Shown here: positions 20,220 to 29,086 of the stretch, piece by piece
How positions within the stretch are numbered: position 1 is the stretch's first letter
Layout of the letters: each line of letters opens with the position of its first letter
Source: Novosphingobium sp. PP1Y
Lineage (GTDB): Bacteria; Pseudomonadota; Alphaproteobacteria; Sphingomonadales; Sphingomonadaceae
NCBI RefSeq assembly: GCF_000253255.1
Contig: NC_015580.1
Coordinates: forward strand, 1,687,001-1,751,000
Direction: 5' to 3'
DNA: 64,000 nucleotides
The notes under the pieces: model-generated
Seen by the model: the letters and a program-made list of their open reading frames with translations, nothing else
Told to the model about the DNA's origin: nothing
The model's database searches: none
Made by a program: the position numbers and the translations under genes

Positions 20220-21228
20220 CGCGCACCTCCATTTTGCCGCCAAGGCGAGCGTATTCGTCGAGCATTCCGGAAAGAGCCGCATCACCGTAGATGACATGCG
20301 GGCTCACCGGCGTGTTGTCGCCCCGTTCGCAATAGGGCTGCGCCGGATCTCCGGGGATCATCGCCAATGCAGGCACGCGCGTGACGCCATGCTGGCGGAA
20401 CACCAGCGGATCGACGATGATCTGGACATCGCGCATCATGCAGGCCGGTCCTTCGCAGCCCGGATCGACGCGCAGGATTTGCGCCGAGAGTTTCGCCATC
20501 GGGCCGACATGCGTCAGCCCGCCCGGCATCCCCCGAAACGCCATGACCCCGCCTGCTTTCTCAAGCTGCCCCGCATAAGTACGCAGCACCGCAACCGGCA
20601 TGGACGACGACACGAACAGCACCGGCACCCAGCCTTTGGCCGAGGGTGATGGCACCGCCTGGGCGATAGGCATCACACCGGGCGCATCGAGCCCCAGCGC
20701 CTGCGCCATGCGCCTGGCCATGGCCTCGCGCTCGGTCGCCAAACCCTCGCGCGCCTTCTCGAGCCCTGCACGCGCCCGTGTCTCCAGTTCTGGCGAAGGT
20801 GTCCGCGCCCGGAGACCATCGAAGGCCCGGCGCCTCTGTTCGTCGGGCAGGTCCGGGAGCGCGGTTGGTCCCGATCCGGTGTCCGTCTTCTGCCGGCTTA
20901 CGGCCTCCTTCAGCCGGTCCATGGCCGCCGTGCCCTCCTGCGCCACCGGACTTCCTGCTCTCGGAGCCTCATTGACCAAAGTCTCCTGAGACAGCGCAGG
21001 GAAGGCAGGGACGAAAAGCGACAGGACGAACAACGCGAGGGTGCGCCCATTGCGGATTTGGCTCAGACCGGAGCGAGAATGGGTGTGTTCGAGAACCGGC
21101 GCGGATCCTTCGACACGCTCAGGATGAACGGGGTTCGATTGAACGTGAGCACCGGAAGCGCAGAACGCGCCCGTTCGCAGCCCGGTATCAGTCAAATCCG
21201 TAATGGGCTCAGGGCTGGAAGTAGGCAT
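20191..21228 (-). CDS. trbC: TrbC: type-F pilin assembly protein
   Basis: 345 aa if translation starts at ATG 21228, which has the best Shine-Dalgarno (GGAGGAAAGG) but lies inside the end of the upstream tra gene. A TTG at 21033 giving 280 aa is the alternative. Conserved TrbC features are VLFVSSSMPVAVLRTYAGQLEKAGGVMAFRGMPGG (with S-S-S-M as in the family), DVQIIVDPLVFRQHGVTRVPALAM and the C-terminal VIYGDAALSGMLDEYA. The hydrophobic segment ALFVLSLFVPAFPALS would be an internal signal anchor if the long form is used. The first 50 residues include a translated REP-type repeat and are doubtful. Confidence 0.87.
   Translation of the reverse strand: MPTSSPEPITDLTDTGLRTGAFCASGAHVQSNPVHPERVEGSAPVLEHTHSRSGLSQIRNGRTLALFVLSLFVPAFPALSQETLVNEAPRAGSPVAQEGTAAMDRLKEAVSRQKTDTGSGPTALPDLPDEQRRRAFDGLRARTPSPELETRARAGLEKAREGLATEREAMARRMAQALGLDAPGVMPIAQAVPSPSAKGWVPVLFVSSSMPVAVLRTYAGQLEKAGGVMAFRGMPGGLTHVGPMAKLSAQILRVDPGCEGPACMMRDVQIIVDPLVFRQHGVTRVPALAMIPGDPAQPYCERGDNTPVSPHVIYGDAALSGMLDEYARLGGKMEVRDAAARLENR
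21107..21131. repeat. Sphingomonad-type REP repeat inside the tra operon
   Basis: The 25-bp motif begins CCTTCGACACGCTCAGGA and continues TGAACGG. It is the repeat scattered through Sphingomonadales genomes, usually in intergenic DNA. Here it falls between the traN C-part and the safely coding part of trbC, and would be read in frame as HPERVEGS if trbC starts at 21228. Confidence 0.75.
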
Positions 21229-22285
21229 TGATCCTTTCCTCCATATCGATTTGCACCTCGCTCTGGGTACGGGCCTCGATGTCCGAGTAGTATTCGGAGA
21301 GATCCATCTTCGAGAAGTCGAGGGCCTGGAACTCTTCTGGCGTGAATCCCCGGCAGTAGGGATACTTGGGCGTGCCCCAGCCAATCTCGTTGAAGGCGAT
21401 GAGCTGGGGGCGGCCCTGTTCCTGAATGATGCGCCCGAGCCGCGTGTTGAAGCAGCAGTGGCCCCTGGCCTTCTGGACGCAAATGCCCAGGATCTTCGAG
21501 GAGCAGTAGGTCCCGACCTCGTGGCACATGTCCGAGCCGCGCAGCATGCCGGTCTCCATGTCTTCCTGGTCGCACCCGGCGAGCAGGACCTCGATCATGA
21601 AATTGACGGCAAGGCTGATCGCGATCGAGGTCGGATCGATCCCGACGATAAGCGCGTTCGCGCCTGCGCTGGCGGCTTCGCCTGCCGTGGCGCCGGCCTT
21701 GAAGGCGGTATAGGCGGCTTTCATGCCGGTGAAGACGCCCTTGGCGACCGCGATCTTGGTGCCGATCGAGGAAATCGACGAGCCCATGCCGTCCTTGACG
21801 ATCTTGCCCTTGTCCTTGCAGCAATTCTGGAAGCTGTCGGAAAGTCCCGGAGGACGGCAACGCATGGCGCGCCCGGAAAAGATCTCGATTCCAGCGGTGC
21901 AGTTTCCCTCGGCATCGAGCGCGCCATCGGCCGGAACGCCCGGATCGTTCATGGCGGGTTCCTCGGCGATCGGCGTCGCATCGGTATCGAGGCAGGCGTG
22001 GGGGGAACAGGCGGGAGTGCTGCCCGAGGCGGGGATTTCGCACGCGAACTGGTCCCCCAGCGGGCAGGCGTAGGATCCATCGGTATCCGCTACACAGTTC
22101 ACCGCTTCGATCGGGCAGAGCCAGGTTTCGCTGGTGGTTGCAAGGCAGCTGGCGGTTTCGCCGGGCGCGGCGGCATCGCCGTTGCCGTCGAGATCGGCAG
22201 CGCAGAGCGCTTCGGCATGGACAGGCGCTGTGACGGCAAAGCTTGCGCCAGCCATGAGTGCAAGGAGAAGGCGGGAGTCTCTCAT
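21209..22285 (-). CDS. traN: TraN-like mating-pair stabilisation protein, C-terminal part as a separate gene
   Basis: 358 aa with its own signal peptide (LLLALMAGASFAVTAPVHA) and about 20 cysteines. The C-terminal half carries the diagnostic TraN block: CHEVGTYCSSKILGICVQK, HCCFNTRLGRIIQEQG, WGTPKYPYCRGFTPEEFQAL and DLSEYYSDIEAR. In F these lie at the end of one 602-aa TraN. Here they form a separate secreted protein whose ATG overlaps the stop of the preceding TraN-like gene (ATGA at 22282-22285). Probably outer-membrane, contacting the recipient surface. Confidence 0.85.
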   Translation of the reverse strand: MRDSRLLLALMAGASFAVTAPVHAEALCAADLDGNGDAAAPGETASCLATTSETWLCPIEAVNCVADTDGSYACPLGDQFACEIPASGSTPACSPHACLDTDATPIAEEPAMNDPGVPADGALDAEGNCTAGIEIFSGRAMRCRPPGLSDSFQNCCKDKGKIVKDGMGSSISSIGTKIAVAKGVFTGMKAAYTAFKAGATAGEAASAGANALIVGIDPTSIAISLAVNFMIEVLLAGCDQEDMETGMLRGSDMCHEVGTYCSSKILGICVQKARGHCCFNTRLGRIIQEQGRPQLIAFNEIGWGTPKYPYCRGFTPEEFQALDFSKMDLSEYYSDIEARTQSEVQIDMEERINAYFQP

Positions 22286-24210
22286 CGCACAGCACTCGTA
22301 CAGACCATGTCTGCGCCTGCGAGCCGGACGGTCTGCATCATGACCACGGCCTCGGGAAAATCATCGAGGCAGCCGCAGGCGCTTACAATTTGTTCACCGG
22401 GGCCTGCAGGACAGGCATTGGCGCTGTTGCAGACGTGATAGAAGGTGTCGTAGCCGGCGGGATCGTTCTGTTTTGCGCCAACCACACCGGCAGGCGCTGC
22501 ATCGGTATTGGCGCGCGGCGCGCGCGTCTTGCAGATCGCTTCGCACGTCGGCACCGAGCCCCGCTCCGGCAGGCTGAAGGGTCGCGTCGAGGTCGTGACA
22601 GTGCCATCGGACGCGGTTTGGCGATCGGCAAGCAGGGTCTCGGTCGAGTGGTCGATGACGTAAGCGCCGCGGCTAAGATCGGGTTCGGGAAGGGCTGCGC
22701 TATCGACTATGCAGCGGTATTGCCGCTTGCGGCTGAAGAAGTCGCGGGCGAATTGGAAGGTGCAGGCGCCGGTCCCGAACAGGCGGGTTTGAGGAAGGGG
22801 GCGAAGGCCGGTGCCGACCCCGTTCACGACCGTAGCCACCCCATCGACCGACTCATTGTAGAGACGGCATGTGTCGTCAGCGGCATTGGCGGCGCACAGG
22901 TCAATCAGCCGCTCGCTCACATCGCATCCCGTTTTCGCGGTGATCTCGATTTCGATGTAGCCCTGGCGGCCATCGCCGCCGCCGCGCACCCTTGCGGCCA
23001 CGGTTGTCGAACCGGCCTTGAGAAGCGGTGCAATATCGATATCGAGCGAGACATAAGGATCGCTGTCGCCCTGGCGGCAATCGCCCGATGGAAGGCCATC
23101 GGTGAGCCATGGACGTTTGCCGGCCGAGCCAATGATTTGGCCGTTGACGCGGCCCTGGACCCAGTCGTCGGCGCCAAGGCCGACGACGCGGGCCGAGACG
23201 ATGCGGTCGGGCGCATGGGTATCGATAGTCGCGCTGAAAAGCGGGGGCACATCGCTGCAGTTCCCGTCGCCACCAATACGGTAGCGCCGGCAATCGGTGC
23301 CGCAACTCGTGACCGACTGTACCGCGCCCGATATACCCAGCACATCGTCGAAGTTCCAGGAGCGAACCGTGATCTCCCGCTCGATCGTGCATGCACGGGT
23401 CACTTCGGCCTTGCCGGAGCCGGCCGCCGAGCCTTGCAGGGCCTGGAACACCGAGTTCGTGGAGCTGAGCGCAAAGGCATCGCCGCCGATCGTGGTGGGG
23501 TTCTTGCGGTAGGCGGTTTCAGAGGCCGCATCGCCGCCGGTACAACTGGTCGTTTGTGCGCCGACATAGCCGATCACGGGACCGTTGATCCGCGCCTCGG
23601 CGACGCCGACCGCGGGAAACGCGGTGGTGAGCGCGCCCACCATACCGCCGCCAAGGTCCTTGAGGACCGTCGCCAGGTTGCCGAAGACGAGATTGCTGCC
23701 GCAGCTGGCATTAACGCAATAGCATCCGGCAAGCTGAGGCATCTGGACCTCGGTGAGCTTCAGGTTCTTCGCCGCATCGATGTCCCAGCGAAAAGCACGG
23801 CAATGGGACCAGGTGCCCGGATCGCAGGAGAGCAGGCCATTGGCGCAGATGCCCGAAATCGGGACGGGCAAGTTCGAGCTTGAATCGAAGATGCCGTCCA
23901 TGTCCGTGTCGCGCGAGATGCGAACGAGGCCGATGTCGCCGGTGGCGGCAGGCTGGATCAGCACTTCGAGCAGCTTCGCGCTTTTCTGGCAGGCGATGGC
24001 CGGCGTGAAGCTCTTGCTCCCATCGATCGTCGTCACGGCCTCTCCGCTCATGGCGGGCGTCACGTAAGTATCGAGAAGCACATCGCTGGTCCCGGTCTTT
24101 GCCCGCGAGGCGCTGGCCGCGGTTCGGGCGCGCTCTTCCAGGCTCTGGGCCTGGAGGGCCGCAGGCAGCAGCACGATCGTGCTCGCGGCAAGGCGTGGCC
24201 AGGGTCTCAT
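22282..24210 (-). CDS. traN: TraN-like adhesin, N-terminal/large part
   Basis: 642 aa from ATG 24210 (GGAGAGAGCGGG upstream); the frame's longer upstream extension is not secretory. A signal peptide ends PAALQAQS. It is cysteine-rich with TraN-like segments: SCDPGTWSHCRAFRWD, LAGCYCVNASCGSNLVFGNLATVLKDLGGG, TRACTIEREITVRSW, and the C-terminal FYHVCNSANACPAGPGEQIVSACGCLDDFPEA. It ends where the next gene's signal peptide begins, so the two probably represent a split TraN. Both halves have secretion signals and thus look functional rather than broken. Confidence 0.82.
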   Translation of the reverse strand: MRPWPRLAASTIVLLPAALQAQSLEERARTAASASRAKTGTSDVLLDTYVTPAMSGEAVTTIDGSKSFTPAIACQKSAKLLEVLIQPAATGDIGLVRISRDTDMDGIFDSSSNLPVPISGICANGLLSCDPGTWSHCRAFRWDIDAAKNLKLTEVQMPQLAGCYCVNASCGSNLVFGNLATVLKDLGGGMVGALTTAFPAVGVAEARINGPVIGYVGAQTTSCTGGDAASETAYRKNPTTIGGDAFALSSTNSVFQALQGSAAGSGKAEVTRACTIEREITVRSWNFDDVLGISGAVQSVTSCGTDCRRYRIGGDGNCSDVPPLFSATIDTHAPDRIVSARVVGLGADDWVQGRVNGQIIGSAGKRPWLTDGLPSGDCRQGDSDPYVSLDIDIAPLLKAGSTTVAARVRGGGDGRQGYIEIEITAKTGCDVSERLIDLCAANAADDTCRLYNESVDGVATVVNGVGTGLRPLPQTRLFGTGACTFQFARDFFSRKRQYRCIVDSAALPEPDLSRGAYVIDHSTETLLADRQTASDGTVTTSTRPFSLPERGSVPTCEAICKTRAPRANTDAAPAGVVGAKQNDPAGYDTFYHVCNSANACPAGPGEQIVSACGCLDDFPEAVVMMQTVRLAGADMVCTSAVR

Positions 24211-24497
24211 TGCCCGCTCTCTCCAGGAGCAGGCCGGACCTCGATGGGGGCATGATGGCCAAGTGTGGCCGGCATGGCCGCGGCGGAGCCCGGGACGGTT
24301 GAGAGGGCGGACGTCCCGGGGATCCGCCGGCGGCCATGCCGGCCGGGGGCGGAGCGACCCTGCCCGGGGGCAGGCAAGGCCGCTCCTGTTCCGCGCGCGT
24401 CCCGGCAGCCTTCGTGGCTGTGGCGGGCAGACCATTGCGGGACCGGGCCGCGCGCGGAAAGGGGATGAAGGAGGATGCTGGCAGAGGTAGCACTCAT
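24207..24497 (-). CDS. Small ORF coupled to traU and traN
   Basis: 96 aa, no recognised family. Its ATG overlaps the traU stop (ATGA, 24494-24497) and its stop overlaps the traN start (ATGA, 24207-24210), the same coupling used at most junctions of this operon. The product is basic and rich in Gly, Pro, Ala and Arg, without a clear signal or membrane segment. It may be a real small protein or merely a translated linker that couples traU to traN. Confidence 0.45.
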   Translation of the reverse strand: MSATSASILLHPLSARGPVPQWSARHSHEGCRDARGTGAALPAPGQGRSAPGRHGRRRIPGTSALSTVPGSAAAMPATLGHHAPIEVRPAPGESGQ

Positions 24498-25507
24498 GGC
24501 GTGCTCACTCCCGCGCAGCAGATGACTTTCTCGAAGAGCATGAACTGGGCGTTGTCCTGCCCCGGGGCATGCTTGCCCGAGGACCACAGCGCGCCCGGAC
24601 GCCCGACGTTCACGCACTTGCCGCCCTTGACCGGCTCCATGAGCTGATACTTGTAGCGGCTCTTGGTCCAGATGGGCTGGGGGATGAACGAGCAGCCGTC
24701 GGCCGAGGAAATGGTAAGCGCGCCAAGCCGCCCCATCAGATAAGTGCCGCGCGCCGCCAATCCCGCCCAGGCCTCGACACTGTCATCGAAGTGGATGTCG
24801 CCCGCGACCGGGTAGGTCGCACCCCAGGAGCCCATGCACCAGAAAAGGGGATCGATGACCTTGCCCGCGGCAGCCGCGGCGCTGTCGGCCATGCAGGCAA
24901 GGCCGGCTGCGGGATTTCCGAAGAGGATGCCCTCGGGCTGGATGATCGCACCAAGTGTGCCCGATTGCCAGGTCGGCAGGACCTCGGTGATCATCGCTAC
25001 GTCGAAACCGTCGTCCTCGAGGCAGGGCAGGTCGGTGAACATGTCGAGCATCTTCCAGACCGGCGAGATGTAGTAGTGCATCTGCGCGAACATCTTGCGC
25101 GTGTTCGTCCCGTCCGAGATGGAGCTCTGGCTGCCCTGGAGGCGGCCGTGCGTGGGCATCAGATCGGCGGCCAGCGCCATCATGCAGCCTGGCTCGGTCA
25201 CCACATCGATCATACGGTTCGGGGACCAGAAGCTCACCTTGACCCCGAACCAGAATGTGGCGCCCTTGCGGCAGGCGCACAGCGGCTTGGAGGAAGACTG
25301 AGCATCGAGCTCGCGCGAGAGCTTGTCGGTGCTGCCCACGCGCACGCCGCCGATCGTGATGGGGAAGATGCAGTTCCAGCGCACCTTGGTGATCGGGTTG
25401 AACACCGTGCCTGCCGGGCAGGACGATGCCTGGGCCGGACTCGCTGCCAGGGCTGAAACGAAAAGCAGGGCTGCTCCAAGGACGTTTCGGATGCGTGAGC
25501 GGTTCAT
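24494..25507 (-). CDS. traU: TraU: conjugal transfer pilus assembly / DNA transfer protein
   Basis: 337 aa, the same size as F TraU (330). A signal peptide ends ASPAQASSCPAG. Conserved features are IFPITIGGVRVG, CACRKGATFWFGVKVSFWSPNRMIDVVTEPGCM, MHYYISPVWKMLDMFTDLPCLEDDGFDVAMITEVLPTW (shown here in family order) and the C-terminal cysteine pair VICCAG. Located in the periplasm, it is required for DNA transfer more than for pilus formation. ATGA overlap with traW. Confidence 0.95.
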   Translation of the reverse strand: MNRSRIRNVLGAALLFVSALAASPAQASSCPAGTVFNPITKVRWNCIFPITIGGVRVGSTDKLSRELDAQSSSKPLCACRKGATFWFGVKVSFWSPNRMIDVVTEPGCMMALAADLMPTHGRLQGSQSSISDGTNTRKMFAQMHYYISPVWKMLDMFTDLPCLEDDGFDVAMITEVLPTWQSGTLGAIIQPEGILFGNPAAGLACMADSAAAAAGKVIDPLFWCMGSWGATYPVAGDIHFDDSVEAWAGLAARGTYLMGRLGALTISSADGCSFIPQPIWTKSRYKYQLMEPVKGGKCVNVGRPGALWSSGKHAPGQDNAQFMLFEKVICCAGVSTP

Positions 25508-26208
25508 GGCTGGGGCCTGCGTTCGCTGGCGGGCGTAGTCGTGGCGTCCTTTCGGGTCTCGCGCCGATCGAGCCGCACTTCGGTGAGTTCGAGCCTTTTG
25601 CCCTGCTGGCGCACCACGACCGGCGCGACGGTAAGGCCGAGGCGCTGCTTCACGCGCTCTTCGAGAATAAAGATCGGCCGGCCCGTGCGCTCGGACAGCG
25701 TGATCGCGTCCTCATCTTGCGCATCGCCTGCCGCCAGCAGGATGAAATCGGTCAAGCGCGCTGTCTGGAGAGCCCAGGCGAGATCGCGGGGCCGGACGAC
25801 GACGAGGCGCTGGGGAAGCGTCACATAGTCGAGCGGATTGAAGGTGAAGCCCCTGGGGTAGAGCACCTTGCCGCCTGGCAGGCGGATTTCGGTATCGAGC
25901 GTGTAGAAGGGAACCACACTTCGCGTCCGGTTGACGGTGGCGGGCGCCAGCGAGGCGGCTTTCATGGCCGACCATCTGGACCGCGGGCCGAACTTCCCGC
26001 GCATGTCGGAAGGAAGCCTGGCAGTGCGGGCCTCGATTTCCGAGAGGGCATCGGGCTCGGCGATGGGCCATGTGCGGCCGATCGTCGAGGTCGCGGCCTT
26101 GGCGGTGGCGCCGAGCAGGGCGGAAGCGAGCACCAGTGCGCCGATGGTCGCGGCCTGGAACAGGGCAACCGCGCAGGCGTGATCGTGCTGCGGGGGCAGG
26201 GGGCTCAT
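25504..26208 (-). CDS. traW: TraW: conjugal transfer pilus assembly protein
   Basis: 234 aa from ATG 26208, overlapping the preceding stop as TGATG. The signal region (LFQAATIGALVLASALLGATAKA) is followed by the TraW start TSTIGRTWPIAEPDALSEIEAR. Conserved later motifs are LYPRGFTFNPLDYV, DFILLAAG and RPIFILEERVKQRLGL, the last typical of TraW, with V(A)P.VVRQQGKRL at the end. Periplasmic partner of TrbC in pilus assembly. Confidence 0.93.
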   Translation of the reverse strand: MSPLPPQHDHACAVALFQAATIGALVLASALLGATAKAATSTIGRTWPIAEPDALSEIEARTARLPSDMRGKFGPRSRWSAMKAASLAPATVNRTRSVVPFYTLDTEIRLPGGKVLYPRGFTFNPLDYVTLPQRLVVVRPRDLAWALQTARLTDFILLAAGDAQDEDAITLSERTGRPIFILEERVKQRLGLTVAPVVVRQQGKRLELTEVRLDRRETRKDATTTPASERRPQP

Positions 26209-26537
26209 CACCGGTGCCTCCAGCGGCGCAGGCACGCGGAGAGGTGGCATGCGGCACCTGAGAGCACGATGAGCAACATGCCGCTCGCAAAGCAGGCGAT
26301 GCCGACAAGGAACGCGCCGCGCATGACCAGAGCCGTGGGTTGGCCGAGGGTGAAGCCTGCTGCCAGCACCAGAACTGTCATCATGACGCTTTCGACAAGG
26401 ATCAGCCGGAAGCGCCAGCGCAGGGCCGCGGCCTCGGCGCGAATGGCAACGCGCGCCTCGATGATCCGCTCGATCTCGGCATCCTTGCTCCAGTCGAGGC
26501 TCATCTGGTCGGGGTGGCTGGGGCGCTGTCGCATCAT
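26208..26537 (-). CDS. Small membrane protein at the trbI position
   Basis: 109 aa. In F the gene between traC and traW is trbI (128 aa, one membrane helix). This protein has a charged N-terminus (DWSKDAEIERIIEARVAIRAEAAALRW) and two hydrophobic segments (about residues 46-66 and 72-93), so the topology differs from F TrbI. ATGA overlap with the traC stop. It may be a replacement for TrbI; function uncertain. Confidence 0.6.
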   Translation of the reverse strand: MMRQRPSHPDQMSLDWSKDAEIERIIEARVAIRAEAAALRWRFRLILVESVMMTVLVLAAGFTLGQPTALVMRGAFLVGIACFASGMLLIVLSGAACHLSACLRRWRHR

Positions 26538-29086
26538 GCTGCCTCCTCGTCCTCGGCGGTGAGAAGGAGCGGCGGGCGGGTGCCGAGGATTTGCGCGGGA
26601 TCGACCCCTGCAAGTTCGCAGACCGCTTCGAGCGGGGAGCGGCCTCGGCGAATGAGCGCCTCGAAGGCGGCAACTTCGGTTGGCGCCGAGGTGTTGATCC
26701 AGTAGCTGAAGGGATCGACGACGAGCCGCGCGATGCCCAGACCCAGGGGGGAGTCTATGAAGACCTCGGAGTAGTTGGGCTTGTTGTTGCGGACCGACTT
26801 CAGGAGGTCGAGCACGAAGGGCGAGTAATCGAGGATCTTGTTCTCGACCGCCTTCTCGTACGTCGAGCCCTGGAGCAGAAACCGCGTCGCGGCGTTTTCG
26901 AGGATGACCTGGCCGGTGCCGCCGAAGAGCAGGAGGTCGTTCATCGACTGCATGACGATGCCGAAACTACCCTGGTACTTGCGGGCGCGGCGGTAGCCTT
27001 GCCCGAAGGCTTCGGCGAGGCGCGAGAGGTCCTGGCCATCGCTGCGGGTCATGAACTGCGCGGCCTCGTCGCACAGCACGAAACGGGGACGGTCGCGGCC
27101 CGAGAGGTAGAGTTCCTGGGTGACCGCGTTCACCACCACCATGACCACGACGTTGAAGAGGTCGGGCATATTCTTGAGGCGCTCGAGTTCGAGCACCACG
27201 AACTCGTCGCTCGAGATATCGAAGGTCGATGGCCCGTTGAAGTAGTGCCCGTAGGCGCCGTCCGACCCGAAATCCCTCAGGTTAAACGCAAGCTCGCGCG
27301 CGACGGGAAGGAGATGCTCGACCTTGTCGAGATCGCTCCGGGTGTGGGCGGGATAACTTCCGAGCCACTCGCGCACCGCATCGATGCCGCGTTCGGCACG
27401 GCCAGTATCAATGGTCCACTGGACAGCGGATTTGAGCAGGTTCCATTCCGAGGTGGAAACGCCTTTGCGGGTGGCCGCGTTGGCCATTTCGGCAACGATG
27501 GCGACGGCCATGGCGATCGCGGACTGCTTGTCCTCGCCGTCGATCGCGAGTCCCAGATCGAAGGGATTGAGCACGAGGCGTTCCTCGCCAAGGTCGATGT
27601 AGCGACCCGAGCACAAGGTGCAGAGCTTGCGGTAGGAGCCGCCGATATCGATGATGCGGATGAGCGCTCCGCTCGCGTAATATTGCTGGCACAGGTTGTT
27701 GAGGAGGAAGCTCTTGCCCGCGCCGGACTCGGCCGAGACGATGAAGTTGTAGTTGTTGATGCGTGGATCGAAGAGATCGAGCGTTATGAGCTGGCCCTTG
27801 CGGCCGGTGTAGAGGAGGGCCGGGCGCCCGCCCCCGCGAAAATCGGTCTGGATCGGGCTCATCAGGACGGCGGCCTTTACCGGCATGCGAAAGTCCCGCT
27901 CGAGCATGCGCAGCGTCTTGCCGTCGGGGTAGAGCCCGAACGGCAGGCTCATCGGCAGCAGGATCGGATTGAGGTAGCTTTCCTCCTGCATCATGAAGGG
28001 GAGCGGCTCGGCTTCCCACAGGCGCCGCGCGCGCGCGGCCATTTCTCGCGCTTGCCCTCGTGTTTCGCCGAAGACCCAGACCGAGGGGATGACGCGCACG
28101 AAGCGGCTGCTCCCGGCCTCGTCGAGCACCCAGCTGATTTCCTCGATCTGTTTGCCGACCTCGACCGCGAAGGAGCCCGCGGCCTTCTGGGCCGAGAGGA
28201 TCTGTGCGCGCTTGTGAATCTCGAACGCGCTGTGATCGAAGAGCACGTTCAGGGTGTAGAGGAACGGCCCGCCGATCTGGTCGCTGTCCTCGGCAGACCC
28301 GCGGATGCCGCCGGTCAGCCGGCTTGCGCGTTCGGCGGTGATGCGCCGGGCGGGCGCTTTGGGCGTGAGGCACCGCGCGACCTGGCCGCCGAGGAAGACT
28401 TCGGGGCCCTCGAAGAGCAGGTCGGGCCCGGCATCGATGATCTGCTTGCGCAAGGGGCGCGGGGCGGTGCCATCGCTGGTGCCATTGACGAAATTGCCCG
28501 GAGCCGCGGTGAAGAGCCCGTTGAAGACGCGCCGGTAGAAGGCCATCAGGGCTTCTGGCGGCATCGGTGCGATCCCGAGGCGTGCGAGTTGCTCCTCGAT
28601 CTGGCGCCTTGGATCGCGCCCCAATGGCTTCCTCGTCTTGACCGCGAGGAAAGTGCGGAAGTTCCGCACCGGGATACCGTGCAGCGCGCCAAGCCCATGG
28701 CGTCCGTCGCGCAGGTAATCATAAGTGCGCCGCGCGGAAGCCTGGATCAGCGGATCGTCGCGGGTCTTGAGATCGAGGAAGGCATCGAGCGCATCATCAA
28801 CCAACGGATCGGCAAAGCTGATGATCTGCAGCACGGTGCCCGGCTCGAAGTGGATATTGAGAAGGCCCAGCAGCGCCGAATGAACATGGGCGAACATGTA
28901 GGCACTAGGCGTCAGTTCCCAGGCGTAACCCCAGCCATCGTCGATCGTGAGGAACGCGCCTTCCTCCTCGGCCCAGGCGACGAGCGGCAAGTGATCGGAG
29001 TAGGAATCGCGCGAAACCTGCCGGCGCAGCGCCGCGAAGCTGAGATCGCCGATCTTGTCCCTGTCATTGTTGGCGTGGGCGCTCAT
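26534..29086 (-). CDS. traC: TraC: T4SS assembly ATPase (VirB4 family)
   Basis: 850 aa, close to F TraC (875). Walker A is ESGAGKSFLLNN near residues 452-464. Walker B-type RFVLCDEAAQFM is about residues 665-680, followed by GSFGIVMQSMNDLL. The N-terminal domain (YSDHLPLVAWAEEEGAFLTIDDGWGYAWEL) is typical of F-type TraC. It drives pilus assembly at the inner membrane. Its ATG overlaps the traV stop. Confidence 0.96.
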   Translation of the reverse strand: MSAHANNDRDKIGDLSFAALRRQVSRDSYSDHLPLVAWAEEEGAFLTIDDGWGYAWELTPSAYMFAHVHSALLGLLNIHFEPGTVLQIISFADPLVDDALDAFLDLKTRDDPLIQASARRTYDYLRDGRHGLGALHGIPVRNFRTFLAVKTRKPLGRDPRRQIEEQLARLGIAPMPPEALMAFYRRVFNGLFTAAPGNFVNGTSDGTAPRPLRKQIIDAGPDLLFEGPEVFLGGQVARCLTPKAPARRITAERASRLTGGIRGSAEDSDQIGGPFLYTLNVLFDHSAFEIHKRAQILSAQKAAGSFAVEVGKQIEEISWVLDEAGSSRFVRVIPSVWVFGETRGQAREMAARARRLWEAEPLPFMMQEESYLNPILLPMSLPFGLYPDGKTLRMLERDFRMPVKAAVLMSPIQTDFRGGGRPALLYTGRKGQLITLDLFDPRINNYNFIVSAESGAGKSFLLNNLCQQYYASGALIRIIDIGGSYRKLCTLCSGRYIDLGEERLVLNPFDLGLAIDGEDKQSAIAMAVAIVAEMANAATRKGVSTSEWNLLKSAVQWTIDTGRAERGIDAVREWLGSYPAHTRSDLDKVEHLLPVARELAFNLRDFGSDGAYGHYFNGPSTFDISSDEFVVLELERLKNMPDLFNVVVMVVVNAVTQELYLSGRDRPRFVLCDEAAQFMTRSDGQDLSRLAEAFGQGYRRARKYQGSFGIVMQSMNDLLLFGGTGQVILENAATRFLLQGSTYEKAVENKILDYSPFVLDLLKSVRNNKPNYSEVFIDSPLGLGIARLVVDPFSYWINTSAPTEVAAFEALIRRGRSPLEAVCELAGVDPAQILGTRPPLLLTAEDEEAA

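Noticed and set aside
22258..23883. 541-codon plus-strand frame over traN
   Set aside because: Antisense of a cysteine-rich, signal-peptide-bearing TraN-like protein in the tra operon.
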